From: an uncultured Bacteroidia bacterium
GTDB lineage: Bacteria; Bacteroidota; Bacteroidia; Bacteroidales; UBA932
Direction of reading: 5' to 3'
DNA: 64,000 bases
Assembly: GCA_902780935.1 (NCBI GenBank)
Contig: CACZHP010000008.1
Coordinates: 1-64,000, forward strand
The position numbers and the translations under genes were made by a program. Position 1 is the first letter of the stretch. Every line of letters starts with the position of its first letter. The notes under the pieces were generated by a model. That model did not search any database. It was not told the origin of the DNA and saw nothing but the letters and a program-made list of their open reading frames with translations. Of the stretch, positions 41,558-49,901 are shown in pieces.

Positions 41558-42643
41558 CTATTTGGCGGAATATTCCTTGATCAGCTGCTCCTCGGAGATG
41601 GGGCAGACCAGCACGTCGCCATCTTTGACCGCCACGATGTAGTCTTTCAGACCGGACACCACAACTGTTTCAGAACCTTCGGCATGAACGATGCATCCTT
41701 CGCAGCCAAACAACCTTATGTCCTTGCCTATCACCTTGTTATCTCCTTCAATCGCCTTGGCGGAGCCCCCATCCGGGACAGGATCCTCCTCGGGCATCGG
41801 TATATGCTCCTTGATCGAGGAGAAGCTGCCAAGGTCGGACCAGCCGAGGTCGCTGGCTATGACGAAGATTTCCTTTGACTTCTCCATGACGGCGTAGTCT
41901 ATGGATATCTTCTCGCAGGTGGGGAAGAGTTCCCTCAGGGTCTCCTCCTCCTTCCAGGTCCCGAAGGAAGCGGCAATCGAATCCATCACCCCAGCGATCT
42001 GGGGAGCGTGTTTCCTGAGCTCGGAAATAATTGTCTTGCAGCTCCATACGAAAATTCCAGCATTCCAGAAATAATTGCCAGCTGCTATGTAAGACTGGGC
42101 CGTCGGAAGGTCCGGCTTCTCCTTGAACTCGCGGACTTTGACTATCTCGTCCGTCCTTCTCTCTTCGGCCTGGATGTACCCGTATCCGGTCTCCGGCCTG
42201 GACGGCTCGATCCCGACAGTGACTATATTCCCGCTTCCTTCAGTAAAGTTGAGTGCCTTGCGGATCACGTCGGCGAACCTCTGGACGTTGATGACGAGGG
42301 CGTCGGCGGGGGTCACGATGATATTGGCGTCGGGGTACTTCGCTTTGATCTTCCAGCAGGCGTACGCAATGCAGGGGGCCGTGTTCCTTGGCACAGGCTC
42401 GGCGAGGATCTGCTCTTTGGGAATCTCTGGTAGCTGCTCCCTGACTATCCCGACATAGGCCTCGGAGGTAACGACCCAGAAATGGCCGAGGTCGCAGACA
42501 GGACGGAACCTGTCAACGGTCATCTGTATCAATGTTTTTCCTATCCCTAAGAGGTCTATGAATTGTTTTGGCTTTTCGGGGAGGCTGACCGGCCACAGGC
42601 GGCTTCCGACTCCTCCAGCCATAATGACAACATGGGTATTCAT
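41558..42643 (-). CDS. manC: Mannose-1-phosphate guanylyltransferase
   Basis: 361 aa, cytosolic. Makes GDP-mannose from mannose-1-phosphate and GTP for surface polysaccharides or fucose synthesis. Nucleotide-binding start IMAGGVGSRLWPVSLPEKPKQF contains the pyrophosphorylase signature GGxGxRLWP and PKQF; EPVPRNTAPCIAYA, VTPADALV (with an Ala where many relatives have HD), FKEKPD and YFWNAGIFVW follow, and a left-handed beta-helix end (LKDYIVAVKDGDVLVCP). No fused phosphomannose isomerase domain, as expected for the short form. The GH130 phosphorylases at 6970 and 24206 release mannose-1-phosphate, so this enzyme could draw on dietary mannan directly. Confidence 0.93.
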   Translation of the reverse strand: MNTHVVIMAGGVGSRLWPVSLPEKPKQFIDLLGIGKTLIQMTVDRFRPVCDLGHFWVVTSEAYVGIVREQLPEIPKEQILAEPVPRNTAPCIAYACWKIKAKYPDANIIVTPADALVINVQRFADVIRKALNFTEGSGNIVTVGIEPSRPETGYGYIQAEERRTDEIVKVREFKEKPDLPTAQSYIAAGNYFWNAGIFVWSCKTIISELRKHAPQIAGVMDSIAASFGTWKEEETLRELFPTCEKISIDYAVMEKSKEIFVIASDLGWSDLGSFSSIKEHIPMPEEDPVPDGGSAKAIEGDNKVIGKDIRLFGCEGCIVHAEGSETVVVSGLKDYIVAVKDGDVLVCPISEEQLIKEYSAK

Positions 42644-42768
42644 GATAAAATGGTTATTGTTCCGGACGTAAATTTATAAAAAAACATGGATTTAAACGGA
42701 GATTTTTGTAAATTGGCATGGTAAAAGCGAAACTACCCATTGTTAATTTCACTTAATAACAAAACATT

Positions 42769-43464
42769 ATGAGAAAGTACATCGCTGAATGTATCGGGAC
42801 ATTTGTCCTGACCTTCCTAGGCTGCGCAACCGCCATGTTCGTTGGTTGCGGCACTCCCGCCGGTCTCTTCGCGACCGCCGCGGCTTTCGGTCTTTCGGTC
42901 ATCGCCATGGCCTACACCATCGGCGGCATCTCCGGTTGCCACATCAACCCCGCTATCACCCTCGGTGTCGCCCTCTCCGGCCGTATGAGCTGGAAGGATG
43001 CCTGCGGCTACTGGTGCGGCCAGATCATCGGTGCCATCATCGCCGGCGCTTGCCTTCTGCTCTTCGCGAAGACCATGGCCCAGCCTGACGCCGCTTTTGC
43101 TGGTGCCAACCCTGCGGGACTTGGCTGCAATGGTGTCGCCGGAGCCGGTGGAGTCGGTGGAGCCTTCCTTGTTGAGGTCGTAGCCACCTTCCTGTTCGTC
43201 CTCGTGGTCCTCGGAACCACCGACAGCAAGGTCGGAGCAGGCAATTTCGCCGGACTTGCGATTGGTCTCAGCCTCGTGCTGATCCACCTTGTGTGCATCA
43301 ACCTCACCGGAACTTCCGTCAATCCCGCCCGTTCCATCGGACCCGCCCTCTTCGCTGGCGGACAGGCCCTCAAGGACCTCTGGGTGTTCATCGTCGCCCC
43401 TCTGATCGGTGGAGCTCTCAGCGCCATCGTCTGGTGCGCCCTTGCCCCGAAGGAGGAGAAATAA
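42769..43464 (+). CDS. aqpZ: Aquaporin (MIP family), AqpZ-like
   Basis: 231 aa, six transmembrane helices plus two half-helices. Both pore motifs are present: HINPAITLG (first NPA) and SVNPARSIGPAL (second NPA with the selectivity Arg). His at position TIHLVCI/IHLVC and the short loop before the second NPA fit the water-specific AqpZ type rather than glycerol facilitators. Inner membrane. Single-gene transcript: divergent from manC and followed by a strong terminator. Confidence 0.92.
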   Translation: MRKYIAECIGTFVLTFLGCATAMFVGCGTPAGLFATAAAFGLSVIAMAYTIGGISGCHINPAITLGVALSGRMSWKDACGYWCGQIIGAIIAGACLLLFAKTMAQPDAAFAGANPAGLGCNGVAGAGGVGGAFLVEVVATFLFVLVVLGTTDSKVGAGNFAGLAIGLSLVLIHLVCINLTGTSVNPARSIGPALFAGGQALKDLWVFIVAPLIGGALSAIVWCALAPKEEK

Positions 43465-43484
43465 GCCCTTTTAGGGTTAGACGA

Positions 43485-43509
43485 GGCCGGCTTTCCGCCG
43501 GCCTTTTTT
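43485..43509 (+). terminator. Rho-independent terminator after aqpZ
   Basis: GGCCGGC (43485-43491) pairs with GCCGGCC (43497-43503), loop TTTCC, followed by TTTTTTG. Confidence 0.9.
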
Positions 43510-43553
43510 GTTTATTATTTTGATAATCAAGGATATTTTCTTATTTTTAGGCT

Positions 43554-44942
43554 ATGCTTGAAAAGATTGTATCCGCTGTCAACAACGTCATCTGGAGCCC
43601 AGCGCTGGTTGTCCTGCTCGTGGGAGCGGGACTGTATTTCTCCATTCGTACCCGTTTTGTCCAGCTCAGGCGTTTCGGCCTTATGACCCGTCTTCTCTTC
43701 CGCAAGAAGGACAAGGAGTCCGCCAATAAAGGCGTGTCTTCCTTTGAGGCCTTCTGCATAGCCCTGTCAGGCAGGGTTGGGACCGGGAATATCGTGGGAG
43801 TCGCTACGGCAATCGCCCTTGGGGGACCCGGTGCGGTGTTCTGGATGTGGATAATCGCTTTCTTCGGTGCCTCCACCGCCTTTGTCGAATCCACCCTGGC
43901 GCAGATATTCAAGTTCTCGCATCACACCGGTTTCAGAGGAGGTCCGGCCACGTATATCGAGAAAGGTCTCAAAGCCCGCTGGATGGCGATCCTCTTCGCC
44001 GTTGTGACAATCTTGGCCACAGGCTTGCTGCTTCCCACAGTCCAGTCCAATGGGTTGTCCGCCGCCGCGTTCAACTCTTTTGGAGTCAGCCCCTTGGTTT
44101 CGGGCTTGGTGCTCGCGTTCATCCTTGGTCTGGTGATCGTCGGTGGAGTGCAGAGGATAGCGAAGGCCGCCTCACTTGTCACTCCGATAATGGCGGTCGT
44201 GTATATCCTGATTTCCATCGTTATCCTTGCCCTTAATTATAAGGCTATCCCCGGACTTCTCTCCATGATTGTCCAGAACGCGTTCGGAATCAATCCTTTG
44301 TGCGGAGGAATCCTCGGCTCGACGATTATGATGGGCGTGAAGCGGGGACTTTTTTCCAATGAGGCCGGGCAGGGGACAGGAGCCATCCCTTCGGCGTCAG
44401 CCGATGTCAAGCATCCGGCGGAGCAGGGCCTTGTCCAGGCCTTCTCAGTCTATGTGGACACCCTTCTGGTCTGCACCGCGACGGCGCTGATGATACTCTC
44501 CGCGGGAACTTTCAATATCCTTGACGCCAAGACAGGGGAGATGCTGCTGGCCAATGACCCGGGTCTCGGAGCCAATTATGTGGGATTCACCCAGGCCGCG
44601 GTCGATTCGGTGATAGGCGGCTTCGGGAGCGTGTTCGTGAGTGTCGCCCTGGCTTTCTTCGTGTTCACCACGGTGATGGCGTATTATTTCTATTCCGAGT
44701 CCAGCATAATGTATCTCTGCAATCTCAAGAAGAACTTTTCCAGAAAGACAGAGAACCTTCTGATCAGGCTTCTCCAAGTCGTGATCCTTGGCTCGGTAGT
44801 GTTCGGGGCCGTCAAGGAGGCGAACACTGTCTGGACTCTCGGTGACATCGGGGTCGGCTTGATGGCGTGGGTGAACGTCATCGCGATCATAATACTGGCT
44901 CCCAAAGCCTTCTCCGCCCTGAAGGACTACGAGAAACAATAA
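43554..44942 (+). CDS. Alanine/glycine:cation symporter (AGCS family)
   Basis: 462 aa, about eleven transmembrane helices. Family signature in the region FEAFCIALSGRVGTGNIVGVA and GGPGAVFWMWIIAFFGASTAFVESTLAQIF, plus GVKRGLFSNEAGQGTGAIPSA, a conserved AGCS loop. Imports small neutral amino acids (alanine, glycine) with sodium or protons. Stand-alone gene between the aqpZ terminator and the convergent FAD oxidoreductase gene (7-bp gap). Amino acid specificity cannot be told from the sequence. Confidence 0.93.
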   Translation: MLEKIVSAVNNVIWSPALVVLLVGAGLYFSIRTRFVQLRRFGLMTRLLFRKKDKESANKGVSSFEAFCIALSGRVGTGNIVGVATAIALGGPGAVFWMWIIAFFGASTAFVESTLAQIFKFSHHTGFRGGPATYIEKGLKARWMAILFAVVTILATGLLLPTVQSNGLSAAAFNSFGVSPLVSGLVLAFILGLVIVGGVQRIAKAASLVTPIMAVVYILISIVILALNYKAIPGLLSMIVQNAFGINPLCGGILGSTIMMGVKRGLFSNEAGQGTGAIPSASADVKHPAEQGLVQAFSVYVDTLLVCTATALMILSAGTFNILDAKTGEMLLANDPGLGANYVGFTQAAVDSVIGGFGSVFVSVALAFFVFTTVMAYYFYSESSIMYLCNLKKNFSRKTENLLIRLLQVVILGSVVFGAVKEANTVWTLGDIGVGLMAWVNVIAIIILAPKAFSALKDYEKQ

Positions 44943-44949
44943 AGGCTGA

Positions 44950-46251
44950 TCAGATTCTGACTCCGGCTTTCCGGAGGGTGGATTGGACTTTTGAGGGATC
45001 CACGCTCTGTACTGAAGCCCTGTCTTTCAATGCTTTTGCCGCCGCTGTCCCGGCCGCTTGACCTGTTACGAGACAGGTCGCTATCTCACGGGCATCATAA
45101 GTGATGTCTGCCTCGTAACCGAAGCAGCGCCCTGCCACAACCAGGTTCGGGGTCTTCCTCGGAAGGAGGGAGCGCAGGGGAATCTGCCAGGCCGGCCTCT
45201 CCCAAACACTGTATTTCTTCCCGTCAAGATTCCCGTCAATATCGACCCCGGCGATTCCCACGGCATCCTCATAGGCCGTTTTGCCGATGGCGTCGGCCAT
45301 CGAGACATTGCGGAGGCTGTCCAGCACCCTCGTTACCCTGACCCCGAGAAGAGGTGGAGTCTCCATCAGGAAGGCGTCCTCGCAGCCCCGCTTGGTCCTT
45401 AATTCCTGGGTCTTGTCCCACATATATTGCCGCAAAGAATCATTCAGGCGGGACATGTTGAATATGTCCAGTCCATCCTGGTCATATTCCCCGTTGGTGT
45501 GCATCAGACCCACACCCTTAATCGGGGTCATGCTGCCATGGGCATTGTCCTCCTTGAGGTTTCCTACCCGCCACATGGCACCGATATGGTGCTTGACAAA
45601 GCGGAAGCTCTCGCCGGCCCAGTAGAAGAGGTCACCGTCGCCGGTGGTATCCACGAAATATTTGGCTTTTATGGCGCTGCGCCCGCTCTTGCTTTCGATG
45701 ATCACACTGTCGATCCGGTCGCCGGACTTTATAATATTCACGGCATGGGCGAAATATAGTACCTTTACCCCGGCGGCGTTGACCATCAGGCGCATCGCGT
45801 GTTTCGTGGCTTCCGGGTCAACTATGGGGGAGCGCCCGGGCTGAAATGACATCCCCATCTCCTTCAGCTCGACCGCGAGCTCGTCAGCGATCCCATAGAC
45901 CACCTGCTTCCAACCGGAGGCGGTTTTAGCCTCCATGCAGTTGAGGGGCAAAACAGATCCTCCGGTCCATAACCCGCCAAGGAAACTGTTCATTTCCAGT
46001 AATATGACGCTTGCGCCTTCCCTTGCTGCGGCAAGCGCGGCCGCGAATCCCGCAGGTCCGGCTCCGGCGACCAGAATGTCGCAGGAAGCTATCACAGGAA
46101 TCTTCCGCGCGGGTTCCTTGACATAACCCTCGACGGCGATATTGTCTGTTGACAGTTTCGCTTTCTCCGCTCCGGCAGCTGGAATCGCACCACCGACCAG
46201 AGCCGCTCCTGTCGCGGCCGACCCGATCTTCAGGAAATCCCTTCTTTTCAT
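44950..46251 (-). CDS. Tat-exported FAD-dependent oxidoreductase
   Basis: 433 aa. N-terminus MKRRDFLKIGSAATGAALVGG is a twin-arginine signal (RRDFLK), so the flavoprotein is exported folded. FAD-binding Rossmann motif CDILVAGAGPAGFAAALAAAREGASVILLE, then FLGGLWTGG, KAKYFVDTTGDGDLFYWAGE, and a closing NLVVAGRCFGYEADITYDAREIATCLVTGQAAGTAAA; this is the 'FAD_oxidored' family, common beside glycosidases and sulfatases in Bacteroidetes. The substrate is unknown; oxidation of a sugar or glycoside is plausible. It lies 25 bp downstream of the large GH2 gene and probably shares its transcript. Confidence 0.88.
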   Translation of the reverse strand: MKRRDFLKIGSAATGAALVGGAIPAAGAEKAKLSTDNIAVEGYVKEPARKIPVIASCDILVAGAGPAGFAAALAAAREGASVILLEMNSFLGGLWTGGSVLPLNCMEAKTASGWKQVVYGIADELAVELKEMGMSFQPGRSPIVDPEATKHAMRLMVNAAGVKVLYFAHAVNIIKSGDRIDSVIIESKSGRSAIKAKYFVDTTGDGDLFYWAGESFRFVKHHIGAMWRVGNLKEDNAHGSMTPIKGVGLMHTNGEYDQDGLDIFNMSRLNDSLRQYMWDKTQELRTKRGCEDAFLMETPPLLGVRVTRVLDSLRNVSMADAIGKTAYEDAVGIAGVDIDGNLDGKKYSVWERPAWQIPLRSLLPRKTPNLVVAGRCFGYEADITYDAREIATCLVTGQAAGTAAAKALKDRASVQSVDPSKVQSTLRKAGVRI

Positions 46252-46276
46252 TTGACTGAATAATTGGTTAATAAAA

Positions 46277-48976
46277 CTAGAAAGATTTTTGGGATGAGTT
46301 CCAGCCTTCGAAGAAGACCTTGAGGTCGCCGCTGTGGCTGGCGGCGGGCTTGATCAAGATCGTCTTGGAGGTCTTCGGGAGGAGGCTCACGAAGTTGTCT
46401 GAATACATGGTCCCGTGGACCGGCTCTCCTGAAGAATCGCGGAGTTGCAACCTGTTGAAGAACGCTATCTTGGACGAGGTGTTTCGCAGAGTGACTTCGA
46501 CGCTTCCGTCCGGGAGATTACGCCTGATGACTTTGACGGAAGCCTTGGGCATATCCTGCAGTGATTCAAAACCAGAGGTGCAAGGCCCTGTGACGGTCTG
46601 CGGCCCATCATAGGAATCCGTTGAACGCCAGTAAAGATTCTCTGAGACCACTTTTCCGGACTTGTCGGTCAGCCGGAGATCGATGAAATGGACCTTTGAG
46701 ATCGAAGTGGGGAAGTCAAGCGTCAAAACATCGTCCAGGGCCTTTTCGGCGGGAATGTCTATCGAGGCCTCCCAGGTCTTAACCAGCTTGCTGGAAAGGT
46801 CGTATAACCTGGCTTTCAGCTTGAGTCCGGAGGCCGGCTCCAGAGAGTCGTTGATCACGCTGACAGTGTTCTTCAGATAATCAAACTGGACGTGAAGCGG
46901 CTCCAGGGAATGCATCGTGTGGTAGAGTGATGCGGTCGGCTCAAGGTAATAGTCCCACATCCTGGCACAGACCTGCACATTGGGACAATTGTGGTACCAG
47001 AACAGCAGACCTGAGCAGAAACGGTCCCCATCGTCCAGGCGGTTGTAGTTCCAGACCTCCCAGATGCTCTTCGAGTTCATTGCCCCGACGAGTTGTCCCT
47101 TCCGGGCGTAGTCTTCTATCCCGGAAGGCTCCCCGTAACAGCGGACCATGTCGTCATAGAGGGTTGTCATAAGGTGGAACCCGTTGCCATCCAGGTAGTT
47201 CCAAGTGGGTTTATCAATTGGCCAGAGTTTGTCCGAAGGCATCATTTTCCGAAGAGACTCAATGACCGGTAGGGTAGGGGCGCCATATTCAGGGTTGAAG
47301 CCATCCACCCGGCTGCCGCGGTCGGAAGCCGTGTTGGTGTAGTGGCGCATCGGATTGACTTGCTTGTAGGGGCTCCCGTCGTGGATGCCGTCGCACTCTG
47401 ACTGCATCTGGTAGGGGCGGGTCCCGTCTAGATAATCCAGCAACTGGGGGGTCCCGCTCGTCTCGGTACTCTCGTTGGAAGCCACGTAGAAGATGATCGA
47501 GGGATGGTTCCGGATTCTCTTGACGGTCGAGGCCACGTTATTGAAATATATCGACTTATCGTGAGGATGCCGGGTGTCGCCAGTCATCCAGAACTCCTGC
47601 CAGACCATGATCCCGTACACGTCGCAAAGCTGGTAGAAAAGGTCGCTCTCGGCGATTCCTCCTCCCCAAAGACGAAGGAAATTGATTCCGGACTGGTCGG
47701 TGTAGGCCATCTCGGTCCGCATGCGATCATCGTCGGTTCTGAGCATCGCTTCCGGAATCCAGTTGCTGCCTCGGATGAACATGCGTTTCCCGTTGACTAT
47801 GAACACTTTCGATCCGTCAGGAGTGTCGGTCGTGACCTTCACGTCCCTGATGCCGAATGTGACCTCTTTGGAGTCCGAGACTTTTCCATCCACCTTGACA
47901 GCGAGTTTGAGTTTGTAAAGCTCCTGCGCCCCTTTGTTCTTGGGCCACCAGAGGCGAGGGTTTTTAATGATGAGTTGGGAATATTCCTCAGGCTTGAAGG
48001 TTATCACAGGTTCCTCGCCCCGGATGAGCGAGACTTCCTTGGAGAACTTTATCCCAGTCCCCTCGATCTCTCCTTCGACCACGCATTTGACCGGCTGGTT
48101 GTTCTGGAAGCCGCTGGCCGGGTTGACAAGGCCGACGGAGATGGTCTGGGCGGCCTCATTCAGATCCGCACCTTTGAAAGAACTCCTTATGAAAGGGGAG
48201 TCCAGCCGTACCGGGCCGGTCTTGAAGACCTCAACAGACTTCCAAATGCCGGTGTTGCGGTCCCGGATGCCGTCGTCGTAGGAGAAGTCCCAGCCGACCG
48301 TCATCAGCTGCGTGGTGTTCCAGCCGATGTCGCCGTCTCCGCCGTTGCGGTTCTCGCCGGGCGCTCCCCAGGGTTTGGGCATTGTGGTTCCGGGAATATC
48401 CACGGGCCTCACCAGGACGGCCAGAGCGTTGCGTCCTCCTTTGACGGAGAAGTCCGTGATGTCGATGAGGTCGTCGTTGAACATCCCGGCCATATCGCTG
48501 ACCATATGGCCGTTAAGCCAGAATTCCGCCCGGTAGTTGATGCCTTGCGGATGGAGCCAAAGGCGCTCTCCTTCAGATAGTTCCGGGGAGTTGAACTCTG
48601 TCCTGAACCAATATGTCCAGAATTCACGGCCGGTGTCTATGATGTCGGGGATCTTGTGCTCGGAGATCTTGTTGTTGGTTCCGTAATATGGCTCCGGATA
48701 CACCCCGTTTTCCACCAACGAGGTCAGCACGGTCCCGGGCACAATGGCATCCATCCACTTCGAGTCGTCAAAACCCGCGGCGGACATCTCCCTTGCGGTT
48801 GCCCCTGTTTCAGTGGCCCTGACCATCTTCCAGGAATATTCCCCGCCATGGCCCAGCCTCGAATCCAGCGTCTGGTTATGCTTCGTGCTTATGGCGGTAG
48901 TTTGGGCTTGGCTCGTGGAGATCGAGACAAGGGTTGCGGCTAATGCGAAAAATACTGTTAATTCTCGTGTTATCAT
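46277..48976 (-). CDS. GH2 family exo-beta-glycosidase (beta-mannosidase/exo-glucosaminidase-like)
   Basis: 899 aa, signal peptide MITRELTVFFALAATLVSISTSQAQ. GH2 order: N-terminal sugar-binding sandwich (VPGTVLTSLVENGVYPEPYYG, FWTYWFRTEF, WLHPQGINYRAEFWLNG), Ig-like domain, TIM barrel, C-terminal Ig-like domains. The barrel reads FIRGSNWIPEAML, NFLRLWGGGIAESDLFYQLCDVYGIMVWQEFWMTGD and FYVASNEST (Asn-Glu acid/base), with NPEYGAPTLPV as likely nucleophile loop. The first-domain and 'WGGG' features resemble beta-mannosidases and CsxA-type exo-glucosaminidases, not beta-galactosidases. It would act on a beta-linked end sugar in the periplasm, paired with the FAD oxidoreductase. Confidence 0.88.
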   Translation of the reverse strand: MITRELTVFFALAATLVSISTSQAQTTAISTKHNQTLDSRLGHGGEYSWKMVRATETGATAREMSAAGFDDSKWMDAIVPGTVLTSLVENGVYPEPYYGTNNKISEHKIPDIIDTGREFWTYWFRTEFNSPELSEGERLWLHPQGINYRAEFWLNGHMVSDMAGMFNDDLIDITDFSVKGGRNALAVLVRPVDIPGTTMPKPWGAPGENRNGGDGDIGWNTTQLMTVGWDFSYDDGIRDRNTGIWKSVEVFKTGPVRLDSPFIRSSFKGADLNEAAQTISVGLVNPASGFQNNQPVKCVVEGEIEGTGIKFSKEVSLIRGEEPVITFKPEEYSQLIIKNPRLWWPKNKGAQELYKLKLAVKVDGKVSDSKEVTFGIRDVKVTTDTPDGSKVFIVNGKRMFIRGSNWIPEAMLRTDDDRMRTEMAYTDQSGINFLRLWGGGIAESDLFYQLCDVYGIMVWQEFWMTGDTRHPHDKSIYFNNVASTVKRIRNHPSIIFYVASNESTETSGTPQLLDYLDGTRPYQMQSECDGIHDGSPYKQVNPMRHYTNTASDRGSRVDGFNPEYGAPTLPVIESLRKMMPSDKLWPIDKPTWNYLDGNGFHLMTTLYDDMVRCYGEPSGIEDYARKGQLVGAMNSKSIWEVWNYNRLDDGDRFCSGLLFWYHNCPNVQVCARMWDYYLEPTASLYHTMHSLEPLHVQFDYLKNTVSVINDSLEPASGLKLKARLYDLSSKLVKTWEASIDIPAEKALDDVLTLDFPTSISKVHFIDLRLTDKSGKVVSENLYWRSTDSYDGPQTVTGPCTSGFESLQDMPKASVKVIRRNLPDGSVEVTLRNTSSKIAFFNRLQLRDSSGEPVHGTMYSDNFVSLLPKTSKTILIKPAASHSGDLKVFFEGWNSSQKSF

Positions 48977-49247
48977 GTTATGTTTATTTGCTCCTTGACG
49001 ACAAAAAGAGCCTATTCGTTTTCGCTCGCTACGTCCATTCTCCTAGGCCCCCTTCGGGGACGCCATCGGACGATTGGGTACAGTGACGAGGTGCCATCCC
49101 CTGGAGGACCTGTCCACCCCCGGACAGGGGCAGGGGGAGGGGCCCGACGACAGCAAGTCTGAGCGAAGCGAGGACGCTGATGGCGTTGGGAGGGGCCGGA
49201 GTGAGCGAAGCGAACGGAGTTCCGACAGGGGATGGCACCTCGTCACC
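48977..49247. other. Gene-free spacer between GH2 and upp
   Basis: 271 bp without a credible gene. Bases 49083-49246 are the inverted-repeat element described separately. The left 100 bp holds the leader of the GH2 gene and a small CCCC-TTC-GGGG hairpin near 49050; no clear promoter box was found. Confidence 0.5.
49083..49246. repeat. 164-bp element bounded by perfect 21-bp inverted repeats
   Basis: GTGACGAGGTGCCATCCCCT plus G (49083-49103) is the exact reverse complement of 49226-49246. Inside lie a 7-bp hairpin CCTGTCC/GGACAGG (49109-49128) and two imperfect direct copies of GGGAGGGGCC ... TGAGCGAAGCGA (cores at 49160-49171 and 49202-49213). The right arm ends one base before the stop codon of upp. 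No transposase is present. It could be a miniature inverted-repeat element or a REP-like structure. Confidence 0.75.
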
Positions 49248-49877
49248 TTACTTCGTGCCGAAGATGCGGTCTCCGGCGTCGCCGAGGCCGGGGACGATGT
49301 AGGCGTTGTCGTTGAGACAGTCGTCTACCGCCGCCGTGTAGATGTCCACGTCAGGATGCTCGCTCTGCACCTTCTTGATACCCTCCGGCACACTCACAAG
49401 GCACATAAGACGGATATTAGTGCAACCTCTTTCCTTAAGCATGGAGATCGCGTCGCAGGCGCTGCCTCCGGTGGCGAGCATCGGGTCAGTGACGATCACA
49501 AGACGATCCTGGATGTCCTCAGGAAGCTTGCAGTAATACACCACAGGAGTGTGAGTAGTCTCGTCGCGGTACAGGCCGATATGCCCCACCTTGGCAACCG
49601 GGACCAAAGACTGCAGCCCCTCGACCATGCCGAGGCCTGCCCTCAGGATCGGCACAATCGCCAGCTTCCGACCGGAGACCTCCTTCGCCGTCATCTTACA
49701 GATAGGAGTCTCGATCTCCACATCTTCCAGAGGGATGTCCCTTGTGACCTCGTAACCCATAAGCAAGGAGATCTCGTTCAAAAGTTCCCTGAAGTCCTTC
49801 GGGCCGGTTTTCTTGTCTCTCATGATGGTCAATTTGTGCTGGACCATCGGGTGGTTGATTACGTGCAATAAGCTCAT
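49248..49877 (-). CDS. upp: Uracil phosphoribosyltransferase
   Basis: 209 aa, cytosolic; makes UMP from uracil and PRPP (pyrimidine salvage). It opens [20 protein letters not shown], contains the PRPP-binding motif [14 protein letters not shown], and ends with [14 protein letters not shown], all standard for Upp. Length equals the family norm. The stop lies directly beside an inverted-repeat element that may act as the 3' end of its message. The neighbouring gene upstream on the same strand ends 25 bp before its start. Confidence 0.97.
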   Translation of the reverse strand: MSLLHVINHPMVQHKLTIMRDKKTGPKDFRELLNEISLLMGYEVTRDIPLEDVEIETPICKMTAKEVSGRKLAIVPILRAGLGMVEGLQSLVPVAKVGHIGLYRDETTHTPVVYYCKLPEDIQDRLVIVTDPMLATGGSACDAISMLKERGCTNIRLMCLVSVPEGIKKVQSEHPDVDIYTAAVDDCLNDNAYIVPGLGDAGDRIFGTK

Positions 49878-49901
49878 GACTAAAGTTTTAAATATTGATT
49901 A

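Noticed and set aside
49074-49871. Open frame on the plus strand opposite upp that includes the repeat element
   Set aside because: upp is unambiguous; the frame's start is made of repeat-derived SERSE peptides.
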